DNA from: Moniliella sp. 'wahieum'
Taxonomy: Eukaryota > Basidiomycota > Moniliellomycetes > Moniliellales > Moniliellaceae
DNA length: 64,000 nucleotides
Direction of reading: 5' to 3'
NCBI GenBank assembly: GCA_003971905.1
Contig: RSEE01000123.1
Coordinates: 1-64,000 of the forward strand
The notes under the pieces: model-generated
The model's input: the letters and a program-made list of their open reading frames with translations, nothing else
What the model was told of the DNA's origin: nothing
Databases searched by the model: none
Position numbers and translations under genes: made by a program
Part shown: piece by piece, positions 23,346-34,256 of the stretch
Position numbering within the stretch: position 1 is the first letter of the stretch
Layout: each line of letters begins with the position of its first letter

Positions 23346-23741
23346 GCTGACTGGTTGAGGCCTAGGACCTAGGACCTAAGGCCCTGAGGTCAAGCTTGAC
23401 TTCAAGCTTAACTTCAAGAGTCAGCCGGTCAGGCCGAGCTTGAAGCTCAAGGGACGCTGAGGCGCTGAGGAAAATGCGAACGAACGGATGAGTCAGATGG
23501 AGGTGTACGCGTGTATAGAGCGGAATTTTGCCGGTGTCCTCCTTTGTAAGTTTGGGTGACCACTGACCACTGACCGGTGATACTTTGATGACGTGGGCAG
23601 CCCACCAATCCGCTCTATTTGGAGACTACAATTCCGCCCGACCTCCTGAGTCCAGCGCTTCCGCTTGAAAAAATTTCCGTCCATCGTCGTCCGCGTCATC
23701 GGCATTTCCGCCCCCGCTCTCCTCCACCAACCACCAGCACC

Positions 23742-24190
23742 ATGCCCAAAGCAAAAGGAAAAGGTGGCAAGAACCGCCGCCGCGGGAAAGGCCAAGCAAC
23801 ATGAAGCGTGAACTTGTTTTCAAAGAAGAGGGCCAAGAGTACGCTCAGGTAAACAAGATTTTGGGCAACGGCCGCCTCGAAGTGCAATGCTTTGACGGCG
23901 AGAAGCGGTTGGCGCTGATTCGTGGCAAGCTGCGTCGACGCGTGTTCATTGTGCTCCAGGACATTCTCCTTGTCTCGCTCCGCGACTTCCAAGATTCGAA
24001 GTGCGACGTGCTGCAGAAGTACACCCCAGACGAGGCGCGGGAACTGAAGAAGTACGGTCAGCTTCCCGAGACGGCCAAGATCAACGAGAACGAGGGCGAG
24101 GAGGTAGGCGGTGGCTCTGACATTGAGTTCGGCGAAGTATCCGATGAGGATGAGGAGGAAGATGACGATGAGGACCTGGATGACCTCTAA
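23742..24190 (+). CDS. TIF11: Translation initiation factor eIF1A
   Basis: eIF1A binds the 40S A site and promotes scanning and start-codon selection. The ATG at 23742 begins [17 protein letters not shown], the basic N-terminal tail typical of the family. The OB fold follows ([63 protein letters not shown]), then the helical subdomain ([17 protein letters not shown]) and an acidic tail ending in DEDLDDL. Length is about 149 residues, as in yeast. The first 16 codons and the rest are in different frames; one C seems to be missing from the GGCC at 23790-23793, and no intron fits. The mature-looking ATG at 23801 is internal, because relatives keep the basic tail continuous with KRELVFK. The CT-rich leader suits a highly expressed housekeeping gene. 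Confidence 0.97.
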
Positions 24191-24807
24191 GTTGGTCTCA
24201 CCTCATGTGCATCCGCCTCCATCGCCCTACACCCAGAGGCAGGGAACATCTATTGCGGCCCAGCGGTCAGACCGTGTTCGCTCAGGACCTCTTCTTTGAA
24301 GAGCGGCTGTCTTTTCCGCTTCCTTTGGTGCGCGTCCTTGGCGTGGACTCACGTGGAAGGCATGTTCTGCCTTCCCCAAAAGGCGCGCCGGCCTCCGGCC
24401 ACCGCACGACGCATGACCCTCCCTACCTCCTTTTCTGTCCAAGTGCCTTCTCCTCCACTGTATACTTTCCTCTTTTCGTCAGATGAATTCTTGCCCTAGG
24501 ATTCCATCAGCATCGTATTTCTCTTGGACAGGTTGAACCCTCGGGTGTCATACTTGCCATGAGTAGCTGGCCCAGCAGCCACAGTATGGATAGGGACTGT
24601 TGTTCACAATGGGTGTAGCTGCGGTTGCACTTCTGATGGCAGTATAGGCCGTTCCCGGAGGCATTCTCTTTTAGAGCGAAGTCGAGGTGCTCGTCATGCG
24701 TCACTGGAAGACGCGGCCAAAATAAATAACCATCTCCTCCCCCACTGGTGGGACTATCGGAGGCGCAAGAGGTCGACCGGCACCCGGAAATGGGATTACC
24801 CTTACAT

Positions 24808-24839
24808 TAGGGAGCTGCGCGGTTTTGAGCAGCTCCCTA
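24808..24839. other. Perfect 11-bp inverted repeat (hairpin)
   Basis: TAGGGAGCTGC (24808-24818) is exactly complementary to GCAGCTCCCTA (24829-24839) around a 10-base loop. It lies about 620 bases downstream of the eIF1A stop. Its role is unknown. Confidence 0.85.
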
Positions 24840-25285
24840 TTGGGTCACCGGTCAATAGAGACGGCACTTTATGGTGTCATCTGTCCAGCCGCCGCGATGA
24901 AGGAGAAGGTTCATCCTTGTATGCCAGACTTTTGGACGAATATGTGGCGGGGGCAAACACCTCACCGCAGCGCTGAACCAACGAGGACGCCGTTGAGGGA
25001 GGCATTAGGGAACAGGGGGCGAGCCCCGGCGGGTGCGGTTGCAAAGGGAAGTGCTGCAACATGCATTTTTAGAGTCTTTTCCGCGTGTTGGTGTTGAGAC
25101 GTTGAGTGGAGGAGGGTTGGGGTCGGCGCAGAGGAAACATCTACCACAAGCACACCTAGGCACACATACTCGGGTCTCTCCAGTCGGTGGCAGCGCAGCG
25201 CAGCAACGGCGGCCAGACTACCTACGTGGCTGCCCTGCTGCAGCGCCTAGCCACCAGCCACCCCTCCTACTTCAATGGCCCCGTC

Positions 25286-25318
25286 GTCACACGTGTCACA
25301 TGTGATGTCACACATCAC
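25286..25318. repeat. GTCACACGTGTCACATGTGA cluster
   Basis: Alternating GTCAC and GTGAC/CATGTG words, including a CACGTG palindrome, about 650 bases upstream of the hydrolase start. Confidence 0.7.
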
Positions 25319-25968
25319 TCACACTGGGGACTGCATGCATTGCAGAGGAAGGCTGTCACGTGCCTGTCACGCGTCACTTGCATCAGTAGCCACTAGTTCG
25401 TCGCTAGCCACTAGTCACTTGCATGCGGGTGGCCACCGGTGACCGAGCGCGACTGCCAGCCAGAGCCAAGGCAGGGGGGCAGTGGTGCGCAAGAGCTGCT
25501 CGCTGCTTCGCCTGCTCGGGCTTCGCTGGCTCGCCGCAGACGGCAGGCCGGCAGCCAAGTGCGCAGGTGCGCAGGGGAGGGCAGGCGCATGTACGCACAC
25601 TGGCGCACGCTGGCCGTGGCTAGCATGGGGCGCCACCCGGGGGGCATGGCGCCAGCCTTGGCCAGCACGACGCAGATGCAGCCGGTAGATCAACGCCTCA
25701 GCAGGCACACACACTGCCCCCCTGCCACGCGCCCCCAGCCTGCAGCTCGCCCGGCCCAGCCCGGCACCTGCCCAGAGGCCAGAATCCCAGATGCCTCCGC
25801 CCGTCCACGCATCCAAGCAGCCTGCGCATCGTCCCCGCTCGCGCGCTCCCACGCTCAAAAGCAGTCGCCCTTGGCAGCTGCCCTTCCGGCCTTACCCCCC
25901 CCCCTTCTTACCACCACCCCCACTCTCGTTGCTTCCGCCCCCTCTGCCTTGCAGCCTCCGGCCGCCAT

Positions 25969-27547
25969 ATGACCATGCTGGCCCAGACCGTGTCCCTCCT
26001 TCTCCTGGCCGCCCTTGGCGCTGAGGCCGCAGCGCTTCCGCGCCAGGCCCCGCCGCCGGCGCCACCAACAATACCGACAACATCCTCGACGTCCAGTCCT
26101 ACCTCGCCACGGGCTACACCAACGGCTCCGTTGCCCCCGGCACCTGGTCCACCGACGCCTCGGGCCAATATGTGGTGGTCAACCCCAGTCAGGATGGCGC
26201 CGACGACAACTCCCAGGTGAGTTGGTGCCGACGATCTTTATTGGCGACGCCAATGTCGGTGGCTCATTCCAGTCCGGCTGGACCTCGTTGCCCAACTTGG
26301 TCAACTTGACCTTAAGCGTGATGTGGTCGTTGACCGCGCTACCAACGCTGTCCTGCCCTACTATGCCGAGCGCAAGGACTACACCAAGGTCAAGCGCGTG
26401 GTATGTCCGCTCTCTTCTCTTACCCTCTTCTCTTTTCCATACTGTGACATTGCGTCCATCGGCTTGCTAACCAACTCTGGTATCGCCTGTGTGCATAGAT
26501 TGTCATTCAGCCTGGCCAGCCGCGGGACAGCTGGAAATACACCAACTTGGTCCGCAACGCACTGGTGTGTGCGGCAAGCAACTCGTCAATGGGTGTGTCA
26601 CTGCAAGACGTGTTGGTGGTGGGGCCGGCATGGTTGAATTCGGACGACAAAACTGCCGGTGCAGCGCTGGCGAACGATCTCTACTTCCCCTCGGGCGGGG
26701 CGTGGTCCGAGGGCGTACGTGCTGTTGGACCTGGCACGACGACCGTCAGCTCGTTCAAGGCGATGGACGACCTGATCAGCTCATTCTTTGACAAGACCAC
26801 CTACCCTCAGCTGGGCAGCGTGATCGTGGCGGGTCACTCGCTGGGTGGGTCGTTTACTCAACGGTATGCCATGCTGCGCAAGAACAACGTGTCGGAGGAC
26901 CCCTACTTGTCGTACTGGACCGGCAACTGCGGTGCTTATGTTTGGCCTTCCTCCTCCCACCCTGTTCCGGCCGCAGCCACCTCGCGTCAAGCTTCGACAA
27001 CTGGCCCTACGGTCTCGCGGGAGTCCCGGCCTATGCCAACAAGACTTTTGACCACAATGCTACCCTCACCACCTACCAACCGTACCATCCATTACAACGC
27101 GGGCCTGCTCGACAATGGCCCCGGTGATACCTCCTGCTCGGCTCAAACCGAGGGCAGTACCCACTTGCAGCGTGCGCAGAACTTGCAGAAGGCCTTGGGT
27201 GGTCTCCCGCAAGCTGCGAACCAGCTTGGACTTGGGACTTTATGCCTAACACGAGTCACCAAGATGAGCGCATGCTTGCTGCCATCCCTTCCCTTGTCCG
27301 CCTCTTCTCCAACGGCTTGAACAACACCATCCCTGTACCTACCGGATCCAGCCCCGGCTCGAGCTCGAGCTCGGCCTCGGCTTCAGGCTCGCACTCGCAC
27401 ACGCACTCGGCCTCCCCCTCCTCGGGCAGCTCTGCAGCTGGCCAGGGTAGCTCGGCCCAACACAGTGGCGTCGCCTCTCTTGCTACCACTATTTTCCTTC
27501 CCGTCCTGGCCCTCGTCTCCCTCGCGACGACGGCGACCCTGCTCTAA
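25969..27547 (+). CDS. Secreted, probably GPI-anchored alpha/beta hydrolase (lipase-like)
   Basis: The start at 25969 gives a classic signal peptide (MTMLAQTVSLLLLAALGAEA). After a minus-one shift near 26050 the mature protein reads as a compact extracellular domain. An intron lies at 26401-26498. The segment after it (IVIQPGQPRDSWKYTNLVRNAL) leads to VLVVGPAWLNSDD and the nucleophile elbow VIVAGHSLGGSF near 26835, with Ser as the likely catalytic residue. A candidate His lies in the C-terminal NTSHQDERML. Several Asn-x-Ser/Thr sites (NNVS, NKT, NAT) suggest glycosylation. The C-terminus is a Ser/His/Gly-rich spacer followed by a hydrophobic end (VASLATTIFLPVLALVSLATTATLL), as in GPI-anchored cell-wall proteins. 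The substrate cannot be told; an esterase or lipase is likely. Two or more further frame changes occur between 26940 and 27250. Confidence 0.85.
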
Positions 27548-28146
27548 TCGATGGATAATCTCCTCCCTGCATCCTGACGTTTTCCTTTGTCTTTTTGTTC
27601 CCCCTCCCACCTCGCTGCCACGGTGTGCATGCACCCGTTTTTGGACATTAATTTTTTTTGTTCCTCGTCTCCTGTGCTTCGGCCTATGCACCAGCCCCCT
27701 CAAGGCACTCTTAAGCACCTTTTACGGAATCCTACTTTCGCTCACCCTGCTGTGAGCACCATATTAGCATCACCCTAGCCAACATGGAAGAGAGGGGAAC
27801 ATAACAAGGCAGTGATTGAAGAGAGTATAATGTGAACCCCGAAGGCAGAGTGTGTCACAGTCGGGGCTAAGGCGAGAGGGGGACCAGAATCGGGACTAGG
27901 CCAAGGGGTGTAGCATTCGCTCGTGGGGAAGAAGCAAGAGCAGATGACATGGTGCGGAGTGGGAGAAACTGGGAATGAAGGAGCGAGACGCTCGAGACGA
28001 AGAAAGAAGAAATGGGGGTGAGTGAGATCAGCCAACCTATGACAGAGTATTTCTTCGCCATCTAACGTATGCCGGACTTACATATGGGCCGGAGAACCGA
28101 GAAATACAATCGTTAGTCGTTCAAAAAGAAGGACGCCCTGTCGGGT
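27548..28146. other. 3' flank of the hydrolase gene
   Basis: T-rich sequence near 27580-27670 could carry processing signals. No gene is recognised. Confidence 0.45.
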
Positions 28147-28228
28147 CGAACGACGCGGGGTCGAACCTGCAACCTCCTGATTACACAATAAATCGTAGTC
28201 AGACGCGCTACCATTGCGCCAGCCGTCC
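28147..28228 (-). tRNA. tRNA-Arg (anticodon ACG) with an 11-nt intron and an atypical T arm
   Basis: On the minus strand the acceptor stem pairs GGACGGC (28228-28222) with GTCGTTC (28154-28148). The anticodon stem TCTGA/TCAGG encloses CT-ACG-A, giving anticodon ACG (28196-28194), which reads CGU after inosine formation. An 11-nt intron (28192-28182) follows A37. The body matches fungal tRNA-Arg(ACG). The T stem is unusual: GCAGG faces only CCGC, so one pairing base is missing. A single lost T (CCTGC to CCGC) would explain it, either as a sequence error like those in the protein genes or as decay. Confidence 0.85.
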
Positions 28229-29668
28229 TATGCGCTCCAATACTGCATGTTTGACGCCTCGGCCTCCAATGGAGCATGTCTTACTGTCGAAAAAAACGGG
28301 GTGTGAACAGGACCGCGAGAGCGCAAAAGAGATTCGTATTCGTTCGAGAGAAGAAGAGAGAAATGCAACGGAACAATAACAGTGCCGGGATCAGACCCAG
28401 TGGTCAGAACAGTCACCAACAGGTTGGCTGGACCTTTGAATGTTCTAGACCATGTTTCCCCTTTGTCTATATGGGGGAGGAACCCGCGAACTTTTGCTTA
28501 GACAGGGACTAAGAGGGAAGCCCTCGACGAGGAAGAACGGGGGACAGGGGAGAACAGCGGGGGGCAGTTGCCGCACGGGCAACTAGAACGGCATGGTAGA
28601 CGTGAATGGGGCGGCTATCGTCGCAAAGGAGGATACTGACAAGTGGGAGGCCAAGCGGTGGCTACCGACTCACTTGGACAAGGGCGAAGACCATTGTCGC
28701 ATGGATGCGAGGACTAGTGATGGGGCTGGTGGTTGCGCTGTCCAGGGCGAACTCGGATCCGAACCGCAGTCGTTCAACTTCCGCTTATTGGCGTTCTCCC
28801 GTACTGTCTGTGCAGAAGATTCTGTTGGGAAAAGCTAATATATGCGCGACGACTGATATGCGCGGGACCAATGTGCGTGCAGTCTATCACTATAGTCAAG
28901 AGGGGTTTCCATTGGTTTGAATTGTGAGGAGACACTACAGCCTGTTGCAGCACACATGTTGAGGTACTGTAATCATGCGCCGCTGTCACCTACTCGTCTA
29001 CAGCATAGTGTGTGATTCAACGTTGGCGCGTTGAACGTGTTGAACGCAGACGCGCCGACGCATGGTGCATGACTGTGACGCGTGACGAGTGGAACATGCG
29101 AACAGCCTGGCATGTCACATGTCATGCGCACGTGTCACATGTCATTCGTCGTGCATCCTGTAACAGGTGCCAGTAACTAGTGTAACAGTGCCAGTAACTA
29201 GTGACTAGCGACTAGAGTGACTAGTGAAGCTAGTGACGCAGGGACTCGAGAGTAGCGAGTGCGCGGGTGCGGCGAGCGGGTGTCGTGGCTGCCCGGGGGT
29301 AAATTGGTTGGCCAGTTGACATTGACGCGTGACGCTGACGGTTGCGTACGTTTGGCACGTCTAATTGGGGAAGAAGAGGAGAGGGGAGGTCCTCGTTCCT
29401 TTGATATCCTCCCCTCCCCCATATTTTACCTGCCCCCTGGCGTGCTCACCTGCGTCCCTACTGCCCTCTCGGTGTGGCCATCGCTTTCTGGGACACCGAC
29501 GGCTGAACCAGGGAGGACGTGGAGCGCCATAATTAATACCGCTCAGCAACATCTATTAGCCACGCGACACGTTCGCTTAATACTTGGCTGTTTCTGCTCT
29601 TGCTATTGTGCTGGGTGTGTTGGGCAGAAATGGTTGTACGTGCTGGGCTATAAGGGGAAGCTTTTTAC
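28229..29668. other. Intergenic with short-repeat clusters
   Basis: No protein is recognised. A GTCACATGTCATG cluster (29111-29146) is followed by repeated AGTAACTAGTG/GTGACTAG words (29165-29240). Confidence 0.5.
29111..29146. repeat. CATGTCACATGTCAT cluster
   Basis: Two near copies of GTCACATGTCAT, with a CACGTGTCAC between them. Same motif family as at 16948, 25286, 32001 and 53824. Confidence 0.7.
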
Positions 29669-31589
29669 ATGGTATCGTTTATGTGGACACGCATTGATCC
29701 TACCTCGACTTTGGTAGCAGATGCCAGCTTCTCTTTTCCCACTGGCACGAGCAGTGGAGAGGGTGGGAGCAATTCAGAGCATCACCTGCCTGACTGGCTC
29801 GCGTCATGTCCCGGACCGTCAGGCACGCCTTTTCCCCCGACCCCCCTTGGCAGCTTGGACCACCCCTTCCTCCCACCTACCTGTTGCGATTGACAAGTAT
29901 TCTGCTTTGGGGTTGGAGGGCCAGTACATCACGTATGAGGTGCGTTATGCCGCATTTACCGATCAACAGGTCGACGCGCAGTACCGCTACCCTCGTGCAG
30001 GCGCTGGTGGTAGATCCGATGCACAGTTGAAACACAGTCTGGGCACGATCCTGTGCACGGTCTCCGTCGTCCGCCACAACAGGAGAGGGAGGAGGCGGTC
30101 TGAGAACAAATCTTGACCCAGCGTTTGTATCGGCAAAACCGGCGGAACGAACAGCGTGGCCTCTCCTCGTATCCCGACTGGGCCAAGGTACTGACCGAAT
30201 GCGAAGAGTTTGTCAAAGCTCGTGTACCTTCGCCTCCTCTGGTGTCCTATCTTAATCACGTTGAGGGTGCAGGGTCCGGGGCTGGGCCGATGCCCTCGCG
30301 TCGGTCTCCAGTTGAGCGGGATGCGGTCTGTTGCGAGTATATGAGGGGTTGGGTTGGGCACGTATACGATGGCAGGCTGCGGCGATGGAGTGCGCCAATA
30401 TCGTATCAATCTCCCCCTTTCTATGGTTTAACGCGAAGACGTCATTCTCAATGCATGCACTCCTTTTAATTGCAGAAGTAGGCCTGGCTTATGACCCGCT
30501 TCCGACCAAGGAAAAGGGGCTGAGGCTGCGTCATGCATTCGGAAGGATGCACGCCTGTTGCTCAAACTACCTGACCCCACAGTACGAGCGTCTGGTTGTG
30601 GCAGATGGCACAGCTCGAGCTTCTGCGTCGGAAGGTTCCCATCGAGTTTTGGGGGTTGGCCGATTTATGGAGCGTGCCCACGATACGCACCTTGTACACC
30701 CCGGCGTTGCATCTACTGGATTCAAGACGCTTCGACCCCGGTGCAGAGGTGCGGGCGGGTGGGATCCATATGACAATGCAGTCGGACCTGATGTACTCGT
30801 ACCGCAACTGTTACCCGTCATTACAGAAATGGGCGTTGGACCACGAGCAGTAAAGGATGTGTGGAACATGGAGATGGACGTTCGGTCGACGGACAACTAC
30901 CATCGCATTCTCGCGTCGATGGAAGCGTATTATGCGCTTGATCAACCGTTGGATTTGGGGCCGTACCGGGTCAAGGCATAGCAGGTGGCCAACTCATCCG
31001 ATTCCGAGAGCCGATGGTGGCGTCCCTTGTTGAATGCGCTGATCTTTCGGTTGATCCCACCCCCGCCGAGCGAAATGGATCTGACCACCACAGCGGACGC
31101 AACAAGGAAGCCGATCTGATCTCCCTATATTACGCCCATTTGACCTATTATATGGAGCGTATGGCAATAAAAATGGGAGTCGGATGTGGTTGGGTACCCG
31201 CTGGGTATACGGACCCCGCGACGCGGCTCGGTGGGGGCCAACGTGTGCTTGTCTCATAAGCTGCTGCGCGCCATAAACACAATCGAGAACGAGGCAAAAA
31301 ACAGCGTTCATTGCGAACAGTGGCCCGCTACGGTGGTTCTGCATTCTCACCTCCCACTTGTTTCGCTTGCCTCCTCGTTCTGTCCGGGGCCCAGGACAGA
31401 AGAGCAGGAGGAAGACGCGTTCATGGCACGGCCTGGGCACGAAGCGGATCCGGTGCCCGCTATACCGGAAGGGGGGGGGGCATCGTGGGGTACAAACGCA
31501 CGGGCCATGAAAAGACATTGTACGAATTCAGCTTCTCGTACCAGGCCAAGGCGGCAGGAGATATTGATGAGGCGTGCAAGAAAAGGTAG
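29669..31589 (+). CDS. Unidentified protein, about 640 residues if joined across frame changes
   Basis: I do not recognise this protein. Protein-like sequence runs along the plus strand in successive frames. Segments include MVSFMWTRIDPTST (29669), YSALGLEGQYITYEVRYAAF (about 29900), SSYPDWAKVLTECEEFVKA (about 30165), SPFLWFNAKTSFSMHALLLI (about 30405), VPIEFWGLADLWSVPTIRTL (about 30630), WNMEMDVRSTDNYHRILASM (about 30865), ISLYYAHLTYYMERMAIKMG (about 31110) and TLYEFSFSYQAKAAGDIDEA (about 31510). It is rich in Trp, Tyr, His and Met and poor in the Ser/Pro/Ala runs of its neighbours, and its DNA is lower in GC. Frame changes are mostly minus one, as in the conserved host genes, so it may be a live gene hidden by the same errors. 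Its origin could be lineage-specific, a mobile element or an integrated fungal RNA-virus coat gene; nothing seen decides this. Confidence 0.4.
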
Positions 31590-32400
31590 CCAACGCGCCG
31601 TGCTGCATCCAGTGAAGCGCGCAGACTGAAAGGAGGGATTATACCGTTGGATGCCTTTTGAGCACCACTCGCTCGATATTCATCCTGTCTGCATATCCGC
31701 ATCCTTTGTCTTGTTGGGGCATCGACTGTGTAGTACTCTCAGCGTAGTGGACCCCACAGCATGGAATCCGAATCACCACCACCATAGACCACCCACCGTG
31801 GCCAGGCACGGGGGCAGTACCATGCCAACAGGACACATGCTAGTGGCCCCCTGCCCTGCTCGTACCAGCGAGGCCAGGGTGCATACACGGGCAGTGCGGG
31901 TCAGTGGGCGTGGGCCGGCTGCCGCCGCTTGCGCCGGCAGCTCCCCAAGACGGCACACTGCTGCCATGCCCGGCCTGCGCTGTCGCATCACGCGCCACCC
32001 ACGTCGCACGTCACCTGTCACATGTCACGCCCATCCCGCTGGCGCCAAAGCGGTGCGCATCTCACACTGGCGCTGTGCGGCATGATCGCCACCACCGTGC
32101 ACCACCGCCATGGTGGCAGCGACGGCGGGCGCAGCAGAGGGCAGTGTGCGCGCTGCGCTTGGCTTGCTTGCGGTTGTGCGCTTGCTTGCGCGGGCCTGCG
32201 CTTGCCTCTTTGGGGGGTCACGCGTCGCGCTCACCCGCCACTTCTCAGTCGGCGGACTCAGTGTCTCTTCGCACAGCCAGCGCAGCTCCGACCACCACCC
32301 CACCTCCTTCCACGCCCCCCTTCCACCCCCCCTCCCCCAGCCCCTCTCCCTGCTCCCCCCACGTTCTTTATCTCCGCCCTGCCTCTCTCCACCACCGCCC
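31590..32400. other. Intergenic; GTCAC cluster and Pro-rich open frames
   Basis: A GTCACCTGTCACATGTCAC cluster lies at 32001-32029. Open frames between 32100 and 32400 are Pro/Ser/His-rich and may include the 5' end of the next gene, but I cannot support a start upstream of 32401. Confidence 0.45.
32001..32029. repeat. GTCACCTGTCACATGTCAC cluster
   Basis: Three GTCAC units in tandem, about 370 bases upstream of the probable start of the Ser/Pro-rich gene. Confidence 0.7.
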
Positions 32401-34256
32401 ATGCCGGCCTCGCCCCCCCGCATCCACATCCCCTCCCCCGCCCCACCCCGACGCGTCCCACGCCACGCCCGTGCGCCTCCCGCCCCCCGCAGACCTCGAC
32501 GACCTGCTCGCACCCGCCCCGGCCTCGTTGCCGCCATCCGCGTCCCTGCGCACCCCGCGCCCGACCAGTCCATGGCAAACACGCTCACCTTCCTTTGACG
32601 CCTCCCAGCTCTCGGCCGCGCCAGATCTCCTTCGGCCGTCTGGCGCGGGTCTCTCGCCTGGCCTGGACCTGGGCCGTATGCTTACTTCACCTTCCTTTGC
32701 ACCCGAGATGCACCTCTCCGCTTCGGCAGGATCTGGCGCCAGTGCCGGCACTGCGGCTGCCTCCCGCTCGCGCTCACCCAGCGTTCCTCGCGCCCGCTCC
32801 CCTAGCTCATTCCGCCTCGCTGCTCATTCTCTCTCCCTCTCTCACCCTTCTCCGCCCCCGGCTCGCCCCCACTCCGCTTCTCTCATCCGTCCGCCCCAGA
32901 CCGACTTGCCCCGCAGCGACACCACGCCTACCCGCTTGCCTGGCCTCGGTGCCTTGTTGAACGAGAGCACCAAAACGCGGCAGGAATCAACACCAGCCTC
33001 GTTCACGCCCTATGTACCTCATGTTGGCCGCTCGAGTAGCGCATGCGGCGAGGAACGCCCCCCTTCGTCCGACTTGGCTGGATCAAGTGCAGTACAAAGA
33101 GACTACCAGCGTCGGGCCCATTCGTACCCTTCGCCAGCTCAGCTGGCAGCCCCCAAGATTGGCGTGTCGGATCAAGGACGCTTTGAAAGTGTCCGGGATG
33201 TTTATCCTTTTGATGACCAACCCGACGAACCGATTCAGCCTCAGATGTATCCTTCTTCTCTTACATCTTTTGCCTCACCGCCCGTTACGACTGTGGCTGG
33301 CAAAATGGACTCTGGCGAATCCGCCTCACCGTACCCACGTATCGCTGGCCTAACGGGACTCGGCATTTCCTTTGATCACTCTCCCCCTCAGTGGTCTGCC
33401 CCGCTGAAACGCGAATGGGGGAAGCGTGACGCCTCTCCTACGGGTGAGGACCGTTTCCCAAATGTGCCCGTTACCACGGCGCCTTCCGATCTAAGTACTC
33501 TCCCCCACCGTGGGGATGGGGTTGCCTATGCCCAGCCTGTCAGTCCCGGTCACTCGGTCCAATGGACTGACCCCTGTCCTGGACCGGGTTCATCTGACCA
33601 GCCTTTCTCCGCGCAGCTCAGTAGGAAGTACTGCGCTGCCTTCACCTTCGGATGAGACCGCGCCCTCCCCCTCCAGTCCCATGTATCCACTTCCGATGCC
33701 AACTACCGAGTCGAGTCTGTCGCGGTCGTTTGAAGCGGTCCAATCAGCCTTACCGGGAGGACAAGGCGCGACTCCTACCTCGTCGCGAGGCCGCGGCCCT
33801 GCATCCTACCGCGCCCTATGCAAGGCGCGCTCTGCGGCCTTGGTCCATTCGACCGCCAACGCATTTGAGGCGCACCGGTCTCAACCTCGTCAGCCGCGGG
33901 GGTCCTTGTCTAATGCTCCTGCCCCCCCGGGAGCCGAAGATTCTCCCTGGGGCGTGTTCAGTCTGAATCCCAAGAAATTGGGTGGATGGCGCCCTCTTTT
34001 CCCTCCTGGTATCCGTCCCCCCATTCCGACGGGTACGTCGGCCACTGATACTGCTGATGGACCCTCGCCGTCTAAACGTGCTCGGCTCTCTCGTTCCACT
34101 CGTCCTTCCACCAAACCCTCGCGCGCTCAGCCCCAAGGCACGGCTGCCGCCCGTAAAGACACGAAGGCCAAGAACCACAACCAGACCAAGACCAAGACCA
34201 GGGCCAAGGCCAAACCTTCCCTTAGCGTGAAGAACGCCAACCAAATGGCGACTTGA
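32401..34256 (+). CDS. Ser/Pro-rich protein, probably disordered and nuclear
   Basis: No known domain is seen. The likely start at 32401 (MPASPPRIHIPSPAPP) changes by about 32480 to a frame reading VRLPPPADLDDLLAPAPASL, which stays open to 33655. Coding then continues from about 33510 in another frame to 34256. The protein has about 600 residues with Ser, Pro and Thr throughout and many SP/TP pairs, as in kinase targets. Short motifs could be functional: LPGLGALLNES, GRFESVRDVYPFDD, IAGLTGLGISFD, SPWGVFSLNPKKLGGWRPLFPP. The C-terminus is basic (SPSKRARLSRSTR, then a KAKNHNQTKTKTRAKAK stretch), which looks like a nuclear localisation and nucleic-acid-binding tail. A transcription regulator is a reasonable guess. 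The start codon is not certain. Confidence 0.6.

Larger units (their letters stand above)
21670..23741. other. Long intergenic region rich in AAGCTT repeats
   Basis: No protein is recognised in about 2 kb. The stretch holds two AAGCTT arrays (22195-22268 and 23206-23345), a triplicated CGTCACG (22524-22545), GGTCACG copies near 22935 and ACTAGTGACT near 23070. The last 100 bases are CT-rich and probably form the eIF1A promoter and leader. Confidence 0.55.
24191..25968. other. Intergenic between eIF1A and the secreted hydrolase
   Basis: No gene is recognised. It contains a perfect hairpin (24808-24839), a GTCACATG cluster (25286-25318), CACTAGT words near 25390-25420 and a CT-rich leader (25880-25960) before the hydrolase start. 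Confidence 0.5.

Noticed and set aside
23801-24190. Starting eIF1A at the internal ATG
   Set aside because: It would drop the conserved basic tail, which is present just upstream in another frame; a missing C explains the break.
29669-31589. Firm assignment as a viral coat or transposase gene
   Set aside because: Composition and length allow it, but no motif or alignment that I can support was found.
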